Positions 1-8,785 are shown, counted from the stretch's first letter. The stretch: 64,000 nucleotides of DNA from JACRLV01 sp045863555 (GCA_045863555.1 BTUU01000001.1:186001-250000), one strand, 5' to 3'. Notes: generated by a model from the sequence alone, not told the origin. Program-made: numbers and translations.

Positions 1-154
1 CCGATCGCACGCTCGACCACTCCAGTCGTCGCGCGCCCGATAATCCTCCGTCCGTGAAAAACTCACGTCTCCTCGCCTCCGCGTTGATTCCGGGTTTCCG
101 CGCGGCCTAGCATTCTTGCTCACATTCCCCTTGGCGACTTTCTGGGAGAGAAAT

Positions 155-1108
155 ATGAATCGCGCTTATAGGACCTGCGGAATCGGTCTCTGCCTGCTTG
201 GCGTCTCGGCCGCGGTGGCGGGCGGCACGAGCCTGTACGACTTCACGATCAACGCGAACTTGAGCGGCCTCGATGCGGACATCAACGTCGGCGTTTCCAC
301 CGCGGGGACGCTCATCGGCAATTATGACGAGGTGAACAACCCCACGGGTACGCGGACGAAGCCCGGACTGTTCGGGTCTTTCGGACCGACGGAGAACTTG
401 CCAGTCGAGACCAGCCTCGACCTCGCGCTGGTCGGGTCGCCCAATACGCGGACGAGCGGCGCATTCCGCATGGAGTTCGATTTCAACGCCGGCCTGATTG
501 CGATGAGTGACTACTCGACGGACTTCCTCGCGTCGGGCGCGGAATCGCTGACGGCCGAGATCACGCTCATGACCGAGACGTTCCGGACGCGAAACCCGAC
601 GTTTCTCTACCTCGGCGGCTTTCCGATCACGATTCCGGTCGGACAGATCACGCTGAACTCGCTCACGGCGACGCAGGTCGGTATCGGCCCCGGCACGCTG
701 ACGCCCATCGACGCGACGCACTTCTCGTTCAGCGTCGTGCCGATCGTGTCGATCGCGGGGTCGGTCGACGTGCTCGGTCAGACGTTTGACCTGCCCGCGA
801 CGCCGATCCCGCTGCTGCTCAGCGGCGAGCTGGAAGTGGCCGGCGAGACGGCGGTGATCACATCCGTGCAGCCGCTGGAGATCATCAATTCGACGCCGCT
901 CGATCAGGCGCTGCCGCAGATTCCGCTCCCGCTGCCGACGCTGGATCCGGACAACCCGGCCAACGTGCTGCTCGATCTGATTCTCAGCGAGGTCGGCGCG
1001 GAACTCACGGGAACGCTCACGACGGTCGCGAACGGCCGGCTGGTTCCGGAGCCGGCGAGCCTGGCGCTTCTGCTGGCGGGAGCGGCGTTCGTTCTCCGTC
1101 GTCGCTGA
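155..1108 (+). CDS. PEP-CTERM sorting-domain protein, exported
   Basis: A 317-residue exported protein. It begins with a signal peptide (basic MNRAYR, hydrophobic core, AVAGG cleavage region). It ends with a PEP-CTERM tail: VPEP near residue 298, a hydrophobic helix, then a final RRR. The middle is Gly/Thr/Leu-rich and beta-like, and I do not recognise it. ATG 155 was chosen because GGGAGAG lies just upstream; the longer frame from 116 lacks the signal peptide at its start. Such tails are cut and anchored by exosortases, and an exosortase operon lies at 57.3-60.8 kb, so this is a probable substrate. It converges on nuoD with 15 bp between the stops. Its molecular role is unknown. Confidence 0.85.
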   Translation: MNRAYRTCGIGLCLLGVSAAVAGGTSLYDFTINANLSGLDADINVGVSTAGTLIGNYDEVNNPTGTRTKPGLFGSFGPTENLPVETSLDLALVGSPNTRTSGAFRMEFDFNAGLIAMSDYSTDFLASGAESLTAEITLMTETFRTRNPTFLYLGGFPITIPVGQITLNSLTATQVGIGPGTLTPIDATHFSFSVVPIVSIAGSVDVLGQTFDLPATPIPLLLSGELEVAGETAVITSVQPLEIINSTPLDQALPQIPLPLPTLDPDNPANVLLDLILSEVGAELTGTLTTVANGRLVPEPASLALLLAGAAFVLRRR

Positions 1109-1123
1109 TCGGCGTCGGCCGGT

Positions 1124-2383
1124 TCAACGGTCCAGTTCGGCCGCGATAATCTCCAGACTCCCCAGCACCGCGACGACGTCGCTAATCTGGTGTCCGACGA
1201 TCATGTCCGGGAACGCCTGGTAGTTGATGAAACACGGCGGGCGGCAGCGGGCGCGGTAGGCTGCGTTCTTGCCGTCGCTGACGAGGTAGAAACCCAGTTC
1301 GCCCGTGGGGCTTTCGATCGCACCGTAGGCTTCGCCGAGCGGCGGCCGCCAGCCGCGGTTGGTCATGATCTTCTGGAAGTGGCTGATCAGCCCTTCGATC
1401 GAGAAGAAGATCTCGCGCTTGTCCGGCAGCGTCATGTTCATGTCGGGCATGACGTTGACCGGGCCGTCGGGCATCATCTTCAGCACCTGCCTGATGATCT
1501 CGCACGACTGGCGCATCTCGTACAGGCGGACCATGTACCGGGCCTGAACATCGCCCGTGTACATGATGGGGACCGTGAACTTCACCGCCGGCGCGCCGCG
1601 GCCATCCCAGTTCTCCGCGTAGCAGAGGTAGGGGTCGTCCTTGCGCACGTCGCGCTTCACGCCGCTCGCCCGGGCGACCGGTCCGGTGATGGACCAGGCC
1701 ACGGCGTCGTCGTGGCTGATGACGCCGATTCCGCGGCAGCGCTCGATGAAGATCCGGTTGCGGTTGAGCAGGCTTTCGAAGTCCTCGAGCGCCGTCGGAA
1801 CGGTCTGACTGACGAAGGTCTCGATCTTCTTGAACCAGCCGGGCGGGGCGTCGGCCATCACGCCGCCGACGCGCGTGTAGCTCACCGTGAACCGCGCGCC
1901 GCAGAGTTCCTCGAGCAGATCGTAGATGACCTCGCGCTCGTTAAAGCCGTAGAGAAAGCCCGTGAGCGCGCCGAGGTCGAGGGCGGCCGCGCCGACGCAG
2001 AGCATGTGGTCCTGAATGCGGCCGAGTTCGTGCACAATGGTCCGCAGGGCTTTGCAGCGCGGCGTGAGTTCGATGCCGAAGAGCTTTTCGACGGCGTGGT
2101 GCCAGGCGACGTTGTTCACGATCGGTGAGACGTAGTTCATTCGGTCGGTGACGACGACGTACTGGTTGTAATTCAGGTGTTCGCCGAGCTTCTCGAAGCC
2201 GCTGTGCAGGTAGCCGATGTGCGGGGTGCACTTCACGATGCGCTCGCCGTCGCATTCGAGCACGAGTTGGAGCGTCGTGTGCGTGGCCGGGTGCTGCGGA
2301 CCGAAGTTCAATATCCAATGATCATCGCCAAGGTCGGGGCGACGCTGGAGCTTTGAGGGTTCGAATGCGGTTGCAAGGCTCAT
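1124..2383 (-). CDS. nuoD: NADH-quinone oxidoreductase subunit D
   Basis: The 49-kDa subunit of respiratory complex I, which with NuoB forms the quinone-reduction site in the peripheral arm. It is 419 residues, the normal family length. The conserved N-terminal GPQHPATH sits at residues 28-35, and the family pattern continues through the HIGYLHSG, DRMNYVSP and SPTGELGFYLVSDG stretches. The C-terminus ends ELDR, as expected. The start has GGAG about 9 nt upstream. It follows nuoC on the same strand after 138 bp that hold a palindromic element. No other nuo gene is in the window, so these two are separated from most of complex I. Confidence 0.97.
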   Translation of the reverse strand: MSLATAFEPSKLQRRPDLGDDHWILNFGPQHPATHTTLQLVLECDGERIVKCTPHIGYLHSGFEKLGEHLNYNQYVVVTDRMNYVSPIVNNVAWHHAVEKLFGIELTPRCKALRTIVHELGRIQDHMLCVGAAALDLGALTGFLYGFNEREVIYDLLEELCGARFTVSYTRVGGVMADAPPGWFKKIETFVSQTVPTALEDFESLLNRNRIFIERCRGIGVISHDDAVAWSITGPVARASGVKRDVRKDDPYLCYAENWDGRGAPAVKFTVPIMYTGDVQARYMVRLYEMRQSCEIIRQVLKMMPDGPVNVMPDMNMTLPDKREIFFSIEGLISHFQKIMTNRGWRPPLGEAYGAIESPTGELGFYLVSDGKNAAYRARCRPPCFINYQAFPDMIVGHQISDVVAVLGSLEIIAAELDR

Positions 2384-2456
2384 CGGCCGGGTCTCCAGAC
2401 TTCGCGGGGCGGGTTCAGGCTACCCGCCGCGCGCTTCTCGAATTCGAGGCAAATTC

Positions 2457-2505
2457 GTAGTGCGAAGCTCCGCTTTGCCTGTGCAAACCCGGAGGTTTGC
2501 ACTAC
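2457..2505. repeat. REP-like compound palindrome between nuoC and nuoD
   Basis: A nested inverted repeat. The outer arms GTAGTGC (2457-2463) and GCACTAC (2499-2505) are exact complements. Inside are a perfect 8-bp hairpin, TGCAAACC (2482-2489) with loop CGGA and GGTTTGCA (2494-2501), and a near-perfect hairpin GCGAAGC/GCTTTGC at 2462-2478. The arms overlap slightly, so alternative folds exist. A two-hairpin element of this shape resembles REP/BIME-type repeats. It could trim or stabilise the nuoCD mRNA. Only one copy of this exact sequence was noticed in the window. Confidence 0.7.
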
Positions 2506-2521
2506 GCACGGCATCGCAAAA

Positions 2522-3058
2522 TCAGGCGCTGTCGCGCCGCACGATCTCGAACTGCTCGCGCTCGCCGCGGCCGGTCAGCGGATAGTCCTTCCGCAGCGGA
2601 TGGTCCGTGAACCAGTCGGGGCAGAGGATTCGCCGCAGGTCGGGATGGCCGATGAACGTGATGCCGAAGAGGTCGAACACCTCGCGTTCCGGCCAGTTCG
2701 CGCCCTTCCAGAGCCCCGTCAGCGTCGGGACGGCCGGGTTGGGGTCGTTCACGTAGACCTTGATCCATAGCCGGTCGTTCCGCGAGATGCTCAGGAGCGA
2801 ATAAGTGACGCCGAAGCGGTCTTCGGCGTCGGCGTAATTCAGGTAATCGACGCAGGTAACGTCGCTCAGTTGCTCGAAGGCGCAGCGCGGGTCGCGCTTC
2901 AGGAACTCCATGACTTCGACAAGCCGGTCGGCGGGGATGCGGACGAAGTACTGGCCCGATTCACGGCCGTCGACGTAGACGCAGAGGGGTTTGGCCTCGA
3001 TTCCGAGGTCGGGGAATCGCCCCTGAAGGGCGGAGATCACATCCGGGTTCGCGGGCAT
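2522..3058 (-). CDS. nuoC: NADH-quinone oxidoreductase subunit C
   Basis: The 30-kDa subunit of complex I in the peripheral arm, 178 residues. The 30-kDa signature spans residues about 124-145: EREVFDLFGITFIGHPDLRR. The C-terminal DHPLRKDYPL is also typical. ATG 3058 was chosen because GGAGA sits 5 nt upstream; the frame is open to 3157, but the extra 33 residues do not look like NuoC. It lies 117 bp downstream of an aldehyde dehydrogenase gene on the same strand and is followed by nuoD. The usual nuoA/nuoB genes are absent upstream. Confidence 0.96.
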   Translation of the reverse strand: MPANPDVISALQGRFPDLGIEAKPLCVYVDGRESGQYFVRIPADRLVEVMEFLKRDPRCAFEQLSDVTCVDYLNYADAEDRFGVTYSLLSISRNDRLWIKVYVNDPNPAVPTLTGLWKGANWPEREVFDLFGITFIGHPDLRRILCPDWFTDHPLRKDYPLTGRGEREQFEIVRRDSA

Positions 3059-3175
3059 TCGGTCTCCGGCATTCGGTGAGAAATCCTCTCGCAGCCGGCG
3101 GAAATCCGCCATTACCGCGAAGAACCAGAGTTTATTCGGCGCGGGCCAGCGCTGCAAACGGCGGCGGTCGGGTGA

Positions 3176-4609
3176 TCATGCCGCATTCACTGCCTGATAG
3201 GCCCGCTGCCGGTAGAGGTGCTCGAAGAGGTTGCCCTCGTGCGGCTGGTCCCAGGCGAGCTGGTAGGTCGGGATTGGCCCGACGTTCAGCCGGTCGACGT
3301 TGGATGACGCCATGAGCGACTCGGCGAAGGCCTGGTCGCGGGTGATAGCTGACACGACGAGCGACGGGCCGATCGCGTCGGGCATTTCGGCGACGGGGCA
3401 TTCGATGACGCTGGCGAACGGGAACAGAAACTCGCGATTGGCGAGCGGATGCGCCCCATCCGCGCAATGGACGATCGTGGGCAGCAAGTACGCGACGCGG
3501 CCGATGGTGACGAGGCGGCTGCCGGCGCGGTGGAGGGCGGTCGCGTCGGTCGCGCCGGGTTCGCGCAGGCCGGCGTCGATCGTGGCGGAGATGGCCTCTG
3601 CGACGCGCGGGTTGGCGAACGCGGCGAGCTCGGCCCGGGGATCGTCGGCGGGCATTGCGCGAACGGCCGCGAGCCGGTGGGCAATCGCGTCCGCCAGCGC
3701 GGCCGCGTGGCGCGGCGTATAGACGGCCGAGGCGTTGATGCAGGAGCGGCCGCCGTTCGCGGCGATCGAACCGACGATGACGTCGAGGTATTTCTCCCAA
3801 TCGTCGGCGGTGTCGTCGCCGAGGAGCACCTTGCTGTAGCCCGGGCCGTGGATTTCGACGTGCGGGTTCGAGGCCCACGGCCGCGTGGTCGAAGCATCGC
3901 CGAAGAGCATCGAGCGGTCGACGTTGCGGAGCAGTTCGCCCGCGCCGGCGTGGTCGGTCGGGTAGAAATTCAACGCCTCGCGGGGGATGCCGGCGGCGAT
4001 CAGCGCGGCGATGACGCGCAGCGGCGTCCAAGGCTCCTCGCGGCCGGGCTTCAGGACGATCGGGGCTTTCAGGGCGATCGCGGGGATCCAGAGCGTGTGC
4101 ACGCCGGGGGAGTTGCTGGGCAGCACTGCGCCGAAGACGCGGCCCTCGCGGAAGAAGCTGAGCGTACGGCCGCCGTCCGTGCCCCAGCCGCGGTCGAGGA
4201 TGTCGAGCGGGAAGCCGCGGGTGAGGCCGGCGATCACGGCGTCCATCTCCGTGAGCACCTTGGCGACTTTGCCGGCGTTGTTGCGGCAGTAGGAGTACGG
4301 CATCCCCGTCGTTGCGGAGAGCTGCTGCACGTAGTCGTCGAAGGTTTGCTGCTGCGGGCCGTCGGGGTCGCCGAGCGGGAGCGTCGCGGCCATGAAGAGT
4401 TCGCCGGCCTTGCGGCACATGGCGATGAGGTCAGCGACGGGGAAGCGTTCGAGGACACGGTCGTCGAGGCGGTTGATGTCGCGGACGATGAGGCCGCTGT
4501 TGGCCTGGCTGACGCGGGCGACGGGCTTGCCGGTGGCGTGGTGGACGAGCTCGACGGTGTCGATGCTCGTGTAGGCTCGGCCGTGGCGGAGAATCGGGAT
4601 TTCGATCAT
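3176..4609 (-). CDS. Aldehyde dehydrogenase family protein
   Basis: A 477-residue NAD(P)-dependent aldehyde dehydrogenase superfamily member. The cofactor region PSNSPGVHTLWIPAIALK lies near residues 164-181 with a conserved Lys at about 187. The likely catalytic Cys is Cys290, in NGGRSCINAS. The general-base region reads EIHGPGYSK (Glu252) instead of the classic ELGGK. That places it nearer the acyl-CoA/semialdehyde reductase-like branches than the textbook ALDHs, and the substrate is unknown. ATG 4609 has GAGG upstream; the longer frame runs into a G-rich repeat. It precedes nuoC on the same strand, but a functional link is not evident. Confidence 0.85.
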   Translation of the reverse strand: MIEIPILRHGRAYTSIDTVELVHHATGKPVARVSQANSGLIVRDINRLDDRVLERFPVADLIAMCRKAGELFMAATLPLGDPDGPQQQTFDDYVQQLSATTGMPYSYCRNNAGKVAKVLTEMDAVIAGLTRGFPLDILDRGWGTDGGRTLSFFREGRVFGAVLPSNSPGVHTLWIPAIALKAPIVLKPGREEPWTPLRVIAALIAAGIPREALNFYPTDHAGAGELLRNVDRSMLFGDASTTRPWASNPHVEIHGPGYSKVLLGDDTADDWEKYLDVIVGSIAANGGRSCINASAVYTPRHAAALADAIAHRLAAVRAMPADDPRAELAAFANPRVAEAISATIDAGLREPGATDATALHRAGSRLVTIGRVAYLLPTIVHCADGAHPLANREFLFPFASVIECPVAEMPDAIGPSLVVSAITRDQAFAESLMASSNVDRLNVGPIPTYQLAWDQPHEGNLFEHLYRQRAYQAVNAA

Positions 4610-5123
4610 GTCGGGCCTCGTGAATCGGGTTCGCCGGGCAGGGCGGCACCCGTCTGTCACGAGAGACCGTAGACGGATGGGGGCGGGTGGGCAAGGGGCG
4701 GGGTGGGAAGGTGGGAAGGTGGGAAAGTGGGAAAGTGGGAGCGTGGAAAGGGGGGAGGTTCGTCCGCAGTTCACGCCGAGGATTGGTAATCTAGATGTGC
4801 TAGTAATACCGATTTGTCAGCGATCTAACCGAAGGCTGCCAAACTCTCTGTTTTGAGCGCGGTCGGTTGACACGCTCGGGCGCCGTTTTTTCGACGAGTG
4901 CTCACGTCAGACGCTCGGAGCGTCCGCAGCGCCAATCGGCGGTGCGACGGATTCGCCCCCGATTGTCGTTCCCGGTCGAGGTGCGTATCTTCTCCGGGCA
5001 AGAGAGTCCGTTCGCTCGAAACGCTTCGCGCCCGGCGCGGTGCGATTTGGGCGGAGCGGGAGGCGTGCATAACTCGACGCTGCGCATTCGGTTATGCTAT
5101 TCGTCTCTTGTCTGCGGATACGT
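4610..5123. other. Gene-free stretch between ALDH and tRNA-Thr
   Basis: About 510 bases with no convincing coding frame. It contains the purine-rich 8-bp repeats described separately, an AT-richer patch at 4780-4850, a TTGACA hexamer at 4867-4872 without a matching -10 element, and a TATGCT hexamer at 5093-5098 that could be the -10 of the tRNA. Short frames on both strands lack start signals and protein-like composition. Confidence 0.6.
4703..4750 (+). repeat. Tandem 8-bp repeat, GTGGGAAR-type
   Basis: Six consecutive 8-bp units starting at 4703, 4711, 4719, 4727, 4735 and 4743. They read GTGGGAAG twice, GTGGGAAA twice, then the degenerate GTGGGAGC and GTGGAAAG. The array lies 94 bp upstream of the ALDH start, on the side where its promoter should be. 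Perfect adjacent copies suggest slippage expansion. Confidence 0.85.
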
Positions 5124-5196
5124 GCCACCGTAGCTCAATTGGCAGAGCAGCGGTTTTGTAAACCGCAGGTTGCGGGTTCGAGTCCCGCCGGTGGCT
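5124..5196 (+). tRNA. tRNA-Thr (anticodon TGT)
   Basis: A complete cloverleaf. Acceptor GCCACCG pairs with CGGTGGC, followed by discriminator T. The D arm is GCTC/GAGC. The anticodon stem GCGGT/ACCGC carries the loop TTTGTAA, anticodon TGT, reading ACA. The T arm is GCGGG-TTCGAGT-CCCGC. No CCA is encoded; a run of five T follows directly and may end transcription. Confidence 0.97.
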
Positions 5197-5377
5197 TTTT
5201 CAGGGCTGGTCACGATTCACGCAACGTGCCGGCGGTACGTCAGTTCTCCGGTCGGGCACCACTCGCCGCAGGTTCATCCACGGGCGGCAACGCGACAGCC
5301 CGGCGGCGGCGGGGCGGTGTACGCCAGCCAGTCGCAGGTCAATCGGCGCCGAGTTTACGAGACGAGCACGGGGAGCC

Positions 5378-7969
5378 TTAATTGCGGCCGACATTCCGCT
5401 GAACCGCGGCGAAATCCACCACGTCGATATCACCGTCGTACGTATCGTCGAAGCTCTCGAGGCACTGCTGCCCGGTCGGCGGCGGAACCGGGCTGGGGTT
5501 GACGCCGGGACCGAACATGCACTCCGCGAAGTCGCCGAGATCGGCGAAGTTCACCGTGCCGTTTCGGTCGGCGTCGCCGAGATAGACCACGCGGAACTGG
5601 CGCATCATTTCATGATCCTCGTGCTCAAGGATGTGGCAGTGGTACGGGAACAGGCCCGTGTAGCCGTCGAATTTCGCGATCACCCGCGTGATCTGGAAGG
5701 GGTGAGCCATCACCGTGTCTTTCCAGCCGACTTCGGAGATCGGCGGCGGTACGCGCGAACCCGTCGGCACAACCTGGCCGTTCACGTAGTCGAAATTCTG
5801 CCGATCCAGCACCTGGAAGTGCACGAGGTGCATATGCATCGGATGGGAGACGCCGGAAGCATTGACGAAACTCCAGATCTCCGTCTCTCCGAACCGCGGA
5901 AACTCGGTGATGTCCATCCAGAGCAGGTCATTGATCAGCCACCGCGATCCCGCGCACGGTTCCGGTTGCTGACGCAGCAGAAAGTCGCGCGATCGCGTCG
6001 CGCTCGCCTCAGGCAGCGGCGTGAACGAACGGAGCGAGCTCGGTACGGCGGCCGTGTGGCCGGTAGTGGTCGTGACGATGAATTTCATCACGTTCGGGAT
6101 CACGCCGACCCCCGCCGTGCCCGGATAGGGAGCGGGCGCGCTGTTGGTCAGGATGATCTCGGTGTTCGCCGCGTACGGGGCGAAATCGACGACGATGTCC
6201 GCCCGCTCCGCCGGCCCGAGCGTAATGCTCGTCATCGTCACCGGCGCGGCCAGCAGTCCGCCTTCCAGCCCGATCAGCTTGAAGCTCGCGCCGTTCGAAA
6301 GCGCGAGCGTGAGCGTCCGTGAATTGCAGCCGTTGAGCACGCGAAAGCGGTACTTGCCCCGGTTGACGTACTTGAACGGCCAGACCTTTCCGTTGACGAG
6401 GATCTTGTCGCCGAAGAAGTGTTCGTGCCAGCTTTCGGGGTAGAAGAGCGAACCGTCCGGGTTGAACGAGCGGTCCTGGATCACGAGCGGAATCTCGTTG
6501 GTTCCGCTGGGGAGATTGAGGGCCTGCTCGATCGGATCACGGACGATGTAGCCGCCGGCAAGCCCCATGTAGACGTTCAGGCGCGTGAGGCCCAGCGCAT
6601 GGTCGTGATACCAGAGCATCGCCGGCAACTGGTTGTTGGGATAGACGTAGGTCAGACTCTGGCCGGGAAGGAATGCATCCTCCGGGTAGCCGTCGGCGCT
6701 GGCGGGGACTCTGCCGCCGTGCAGGTGGACGACCGTGCGCGGCTCGACACTCGCGCCGTGAAGGCAGAAATCCACGGGGAGCACATGCGTCGTGCGCAGC
6801 ACGTTGAATTCGTCGCGTAGATCATTGACCCAGGTCACCGTGACGGGGTTGCCCGTGCTGGCGAGGATCGTCGGACCGGGAAAGCGGTAGTTGTAGCCCC
6901 AGACGCGCGTGTCGGGCAGATCGCGGTGAAGACGCTGATAAAACTCGTTCATCGTGATCGTATAGCTCGCCGTTCCGCCGATGGTTCCGGACGTCGGCAC
7001 TGCGACCGGGGGCGTGGGGAGCTGGTCGACGAACGGCGTCAGAATCACGGGGCAGAGGCCCGGCGCGCACGGCACGCCGTCGCCGCGATACGTTCCGCCC
7101 TGAAGCGTGCAGTCCGCGGCGTTGACGCTGATGCAGTCGCCGCTCGGAAGGCAGCAGGCGCCGACCACGAAGCCGCACGGATCCGTCTGGCACTCCACAC
7201 CGTCGCCCTGATACGTACCGCCGAAGGCCGCGCAGCCGGCCGGCGTCGTGACATAGCAGTATCCGCCGGGAACACAGCACGCACCGGTTCCCGGTGGGGG
7301 GGTGAAGTCGATGCTGAGCCTCGGCACCAGGGTCGGGTCGAATGACTCCCGCGATTCGAATCGCTTGGCGGTCGTATTCGCCGACTCGTTGCCGATGACG
7401 ATCCAGCCGAAGTTCGTGCCCGGGTTATTGATCCAGTTTGCGACGTCGGCCGCGAGTTGCGGGCTGGTCCACGTGTAGTAGCCCAGCGTAGCACCGACCG
7501 TCGTTGTCGCACTCGCGGCCACGGCGTGGTCGCCGCCGGGCACCGCCCAGTACGTCGTGTTGTAGAAGCGATGCTGCCACGTCGCGTCGCCGGGTTCTGC
7601 GGCGCCGCCCTGTCCTCCTCCGCCATCCGCGACGGAGCCCGCCTCGCCCCAGTCCGCCGTGACGCGGTGAACGCTCACGAACTCGTTGCCCGCGCGCGTC
7701 CGCGACATGTACAGCTTCAGGGTCACGCTGTTGATCGTCGAGCCCGGCGGAACCGCGTCAACGTTGAACCGCACAAGTGCGCGGCGAACCTCGCCCGAGG
7801 TGTTTCGCCCGACGAACAGGTTCGGTCCCGCGCCGTTGCTCAGTTCACCCGCGAAATCCACGTACAGCGTATTGTCGCGGTCCGCATCGACCGAGATGTT
7901 GTCTGCGAGGGCGCCGGGTGTGAGCAACGCGGCCAGCGCTACCGTTTGCGAAATCCATTTCGTGTGCAT
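5378..7969 (-). CDS. Secreted multidomain multicopper oxidase with DNRLRE and dockerin-like parts
   Basis: An 863-residue secreted mosaic. Residues 1-22 are a signal peptide. Residues 25-222 form a DNRLRE-type beta domain like the whole adjacent gene at 8036-8785. Residues 229-306 hold two Cys-rich units (GACCxPxGxC...GGTYxGDGxxC). Residues about 315-790 are a CotA/bilirubin oxidase-like multicopper oxidase with HLHGG (415-419), WYHDHA (453-458), HPMHMH and the type-1/trinuclear motif HCHILEHEDHEMM (777-789). Residues 798-863 are two Asp-rich dockerin-like loops starting GDADRNG. All copper-ligand motifs are present, so it is probably active on phenolics, metals or bilirubin-like substrates outside the cell. 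There is no PEP-CTERM tail. Confidence 0.9.
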   Translation of the reverse strand: MHTKWISQTVALAALLTPGALADNISVDADRDNTLYVDFAGELSNGAGPNLFVGRNTSGEVRRALVRFNVDAVPPGSTINSVTLKLYMSRTRAGNEFVSVHRVTADWGEAGSVADGGGGQGGAAEPGDATWQHRFYNTTYWAVPGGDHAVAASATTTVGATLGYYTWTSPQLAADVANWINNPGTNFGWIVIGNESANTTAKRFESRESFDPTLVPRLSIDFTPPPGTGACCVPGGYCYVTTPAGCAAFGGTYQGDGVECQTDPCGFVVGACCLPSGDCISVNAADCTLQGGTYRGDGVPCAPGLCPVILTPFVDQLPTPPVAVPTSGTIGGTASYTITMNEFYQRLHRDLPDTRVWGYNYRFPGPTILASTGNPVTVTWVNDLRDEFNVLRTTHVLPVDFCLHGASVEPRTVVHLHGGRVPASADGYPEDAFLPGQSLTYVYPNNQLPAMLWYHDHALGLTRLNVYMGLAGGYIVRDPIEQALNLPSGTNEIPLVIQDRSFNPDGSLFYPESWHEHFFGDKILVNGKVWPFKYVNRGKYRFRVLNGCNSRTLTLALSNGASFKLIGLEGGLLAAPVTMTSITLGPAERADIVVDFAPYAANTEIILTNSAPAPYPGTAGVGVIPNVMKFIVTTTTGHTAAVPSSLRSFTPLPEASATRSRDFLLRQQPEPCAGSRWLINDLLWMDITEFPRFGETEIWSFVNASGVSHPMHMHLVHFQVLDRQNFDYVNGQVVPTGSRVPPPISEVGWKDTVMAHPFQITRVIAKFDGYTGLFPYHCHILEHEDHEMMRQFRVVYLGDADRNGTVNFADLGDFAECMFGPGVNPSPVPPPTGQQCLESFDDTYDGDIDVVDFAAVQRNVGRN

Positions 7970-8035
7970 TCGTATCGCAACCCCTGCGAAGTGTCTCCAG
8001 CCGGATTCGCCACCTGGCGCCGGTCTCAGTTGCTG

Positions 8036-8785
8036 TCAGCGACGGCGAAGGGCCAGCGTCCCGATCGAAGCGAGTGCGGCCAGCAGACCGGTCGCGGGCT
8101 CAGGAATTGTGAACTCGACAACGAGCCGCGGGCGAGCGTCCACGTTCGTCTCCTCGCCCGTCGAGAATTTCTTGGCCGAACCGGCCGCCGCCTCGTTCCC
8201 CAGCAGAATCCAGCCGTAGTTGTCCGACGGCGTGTCCAGGAAACTCTGCACATCGGCAACCAAGCCGGAGGAACTCCACGTGTAAACGCCGGGGCCGGCG
8301 ACGTCCGTCGCCGCGCTCGCCAGGGCGGAAAAATCCCCGCCGGGATTCGACCAGAGAATCGAGTTGAAGGATCGGTGCAGCCACGTCGCATCGCCCGGCG
8401 TCGCCGGCGCGCCGCCGCCCTGTCCGCCGCTCGCGACCGACGTGCCCTCGCCCCAGTCGGCCAGGACCCGGTGCAGCACGATCGAGTCGTTGTTCGTGTT
8501 GCTCGCCGAATTCGTGAGGGCCAGGCTGACCTGGTCGATCGTCGACCCTGCCGGGATCGCCGACGCGACGTCGAATGCGACGAGGGCCCGGCGGATCGGG
8601 TTGCTCGCCTGCGAGGAGCGCCCGGCAAACATCGCCGACCCGGCCCCGTTGCTCAGCGAACCCGCTGGATCCTGATAAAGCGTGTTGTCTTTCAGCGGTT
8701 CCAGCTCGACGACGTCAGCCGACGCCGCCGCGAGCCCGCCGCCCAGCAGGAGCGCGGAGACCGAAAAAACCGTCAAATTGTCCAC
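8036..8785 (-). CDS. DNRLRE domain protein with PEP-CTERM tail
   Basis: A 249-residue exported protein: signal peptide to about residue 23, one DNRLRE-type beta domain (24-222), then a PEP-CTERM tail (PEPATG at 228, hydrophobic helix, final RRR). The domain is clearly paralogous to the N-terminus of the multicopper oxidase immediately downstream: shared DNTLYxDxAGxLSNGAG, RRALVxFxV, DWGE, PGDATW and YxWxS blocks. It starts at GTG, supported by AAGAGGGG about 6 nt upstream. A TATACT hexamer lies 28 nt before the GTG. It is a probable exosortase substrate; the domain is thought to be structural or adhesive, and no catalytic motif is visible. Confidence 0.88.
   Translation of the reverse strand: MDNLTVFSVSALLLGGGLAAASADVVELEPLKDNTLYQDPAGSLSNGAGSAMFAGRSSQASNPIRRALVAFDVASAIPAGSTIDQVSLALTNSASNTNNDSIVLHRVLADWGEGTSVASGGQGGGAPATPGDATWLHRSFNSILWSNPGGDFSALASAATDVAGPGVYTWSSSGLVADVQSFLDTPSDNYGWILLGNEAAAGSAKKFSTGEETNVDARPRLVVEFTIPEPATGLLAALASIGTLALRRR

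Noticed and set aside
1..110. C-terminal end of a gene entering the window on the plus strand
   Set aside because: Frame 3 is open to a TAG at 108-110 but shows no recognisable residues, and 110 bases are too few to judge.
2522..3157. Longer NuoC start at 3157
   Set aside because: The 33 extra residues are not NuoC-like, and the internal ATG at 3058 has GGAGA at the right distance.
3132..4418. A 428-codon minus-strand frame
   Set aside because: It is in another frame of the aldehyde dehydrogenase gene and is Arg/Pro/Ala-only in composition.
4867..4872. TTGACA as a -35 box for tRNA-Thr
   Set aside because: No -10 hexamer at 15-19 bp, and it is 250 bp from the tRNA.
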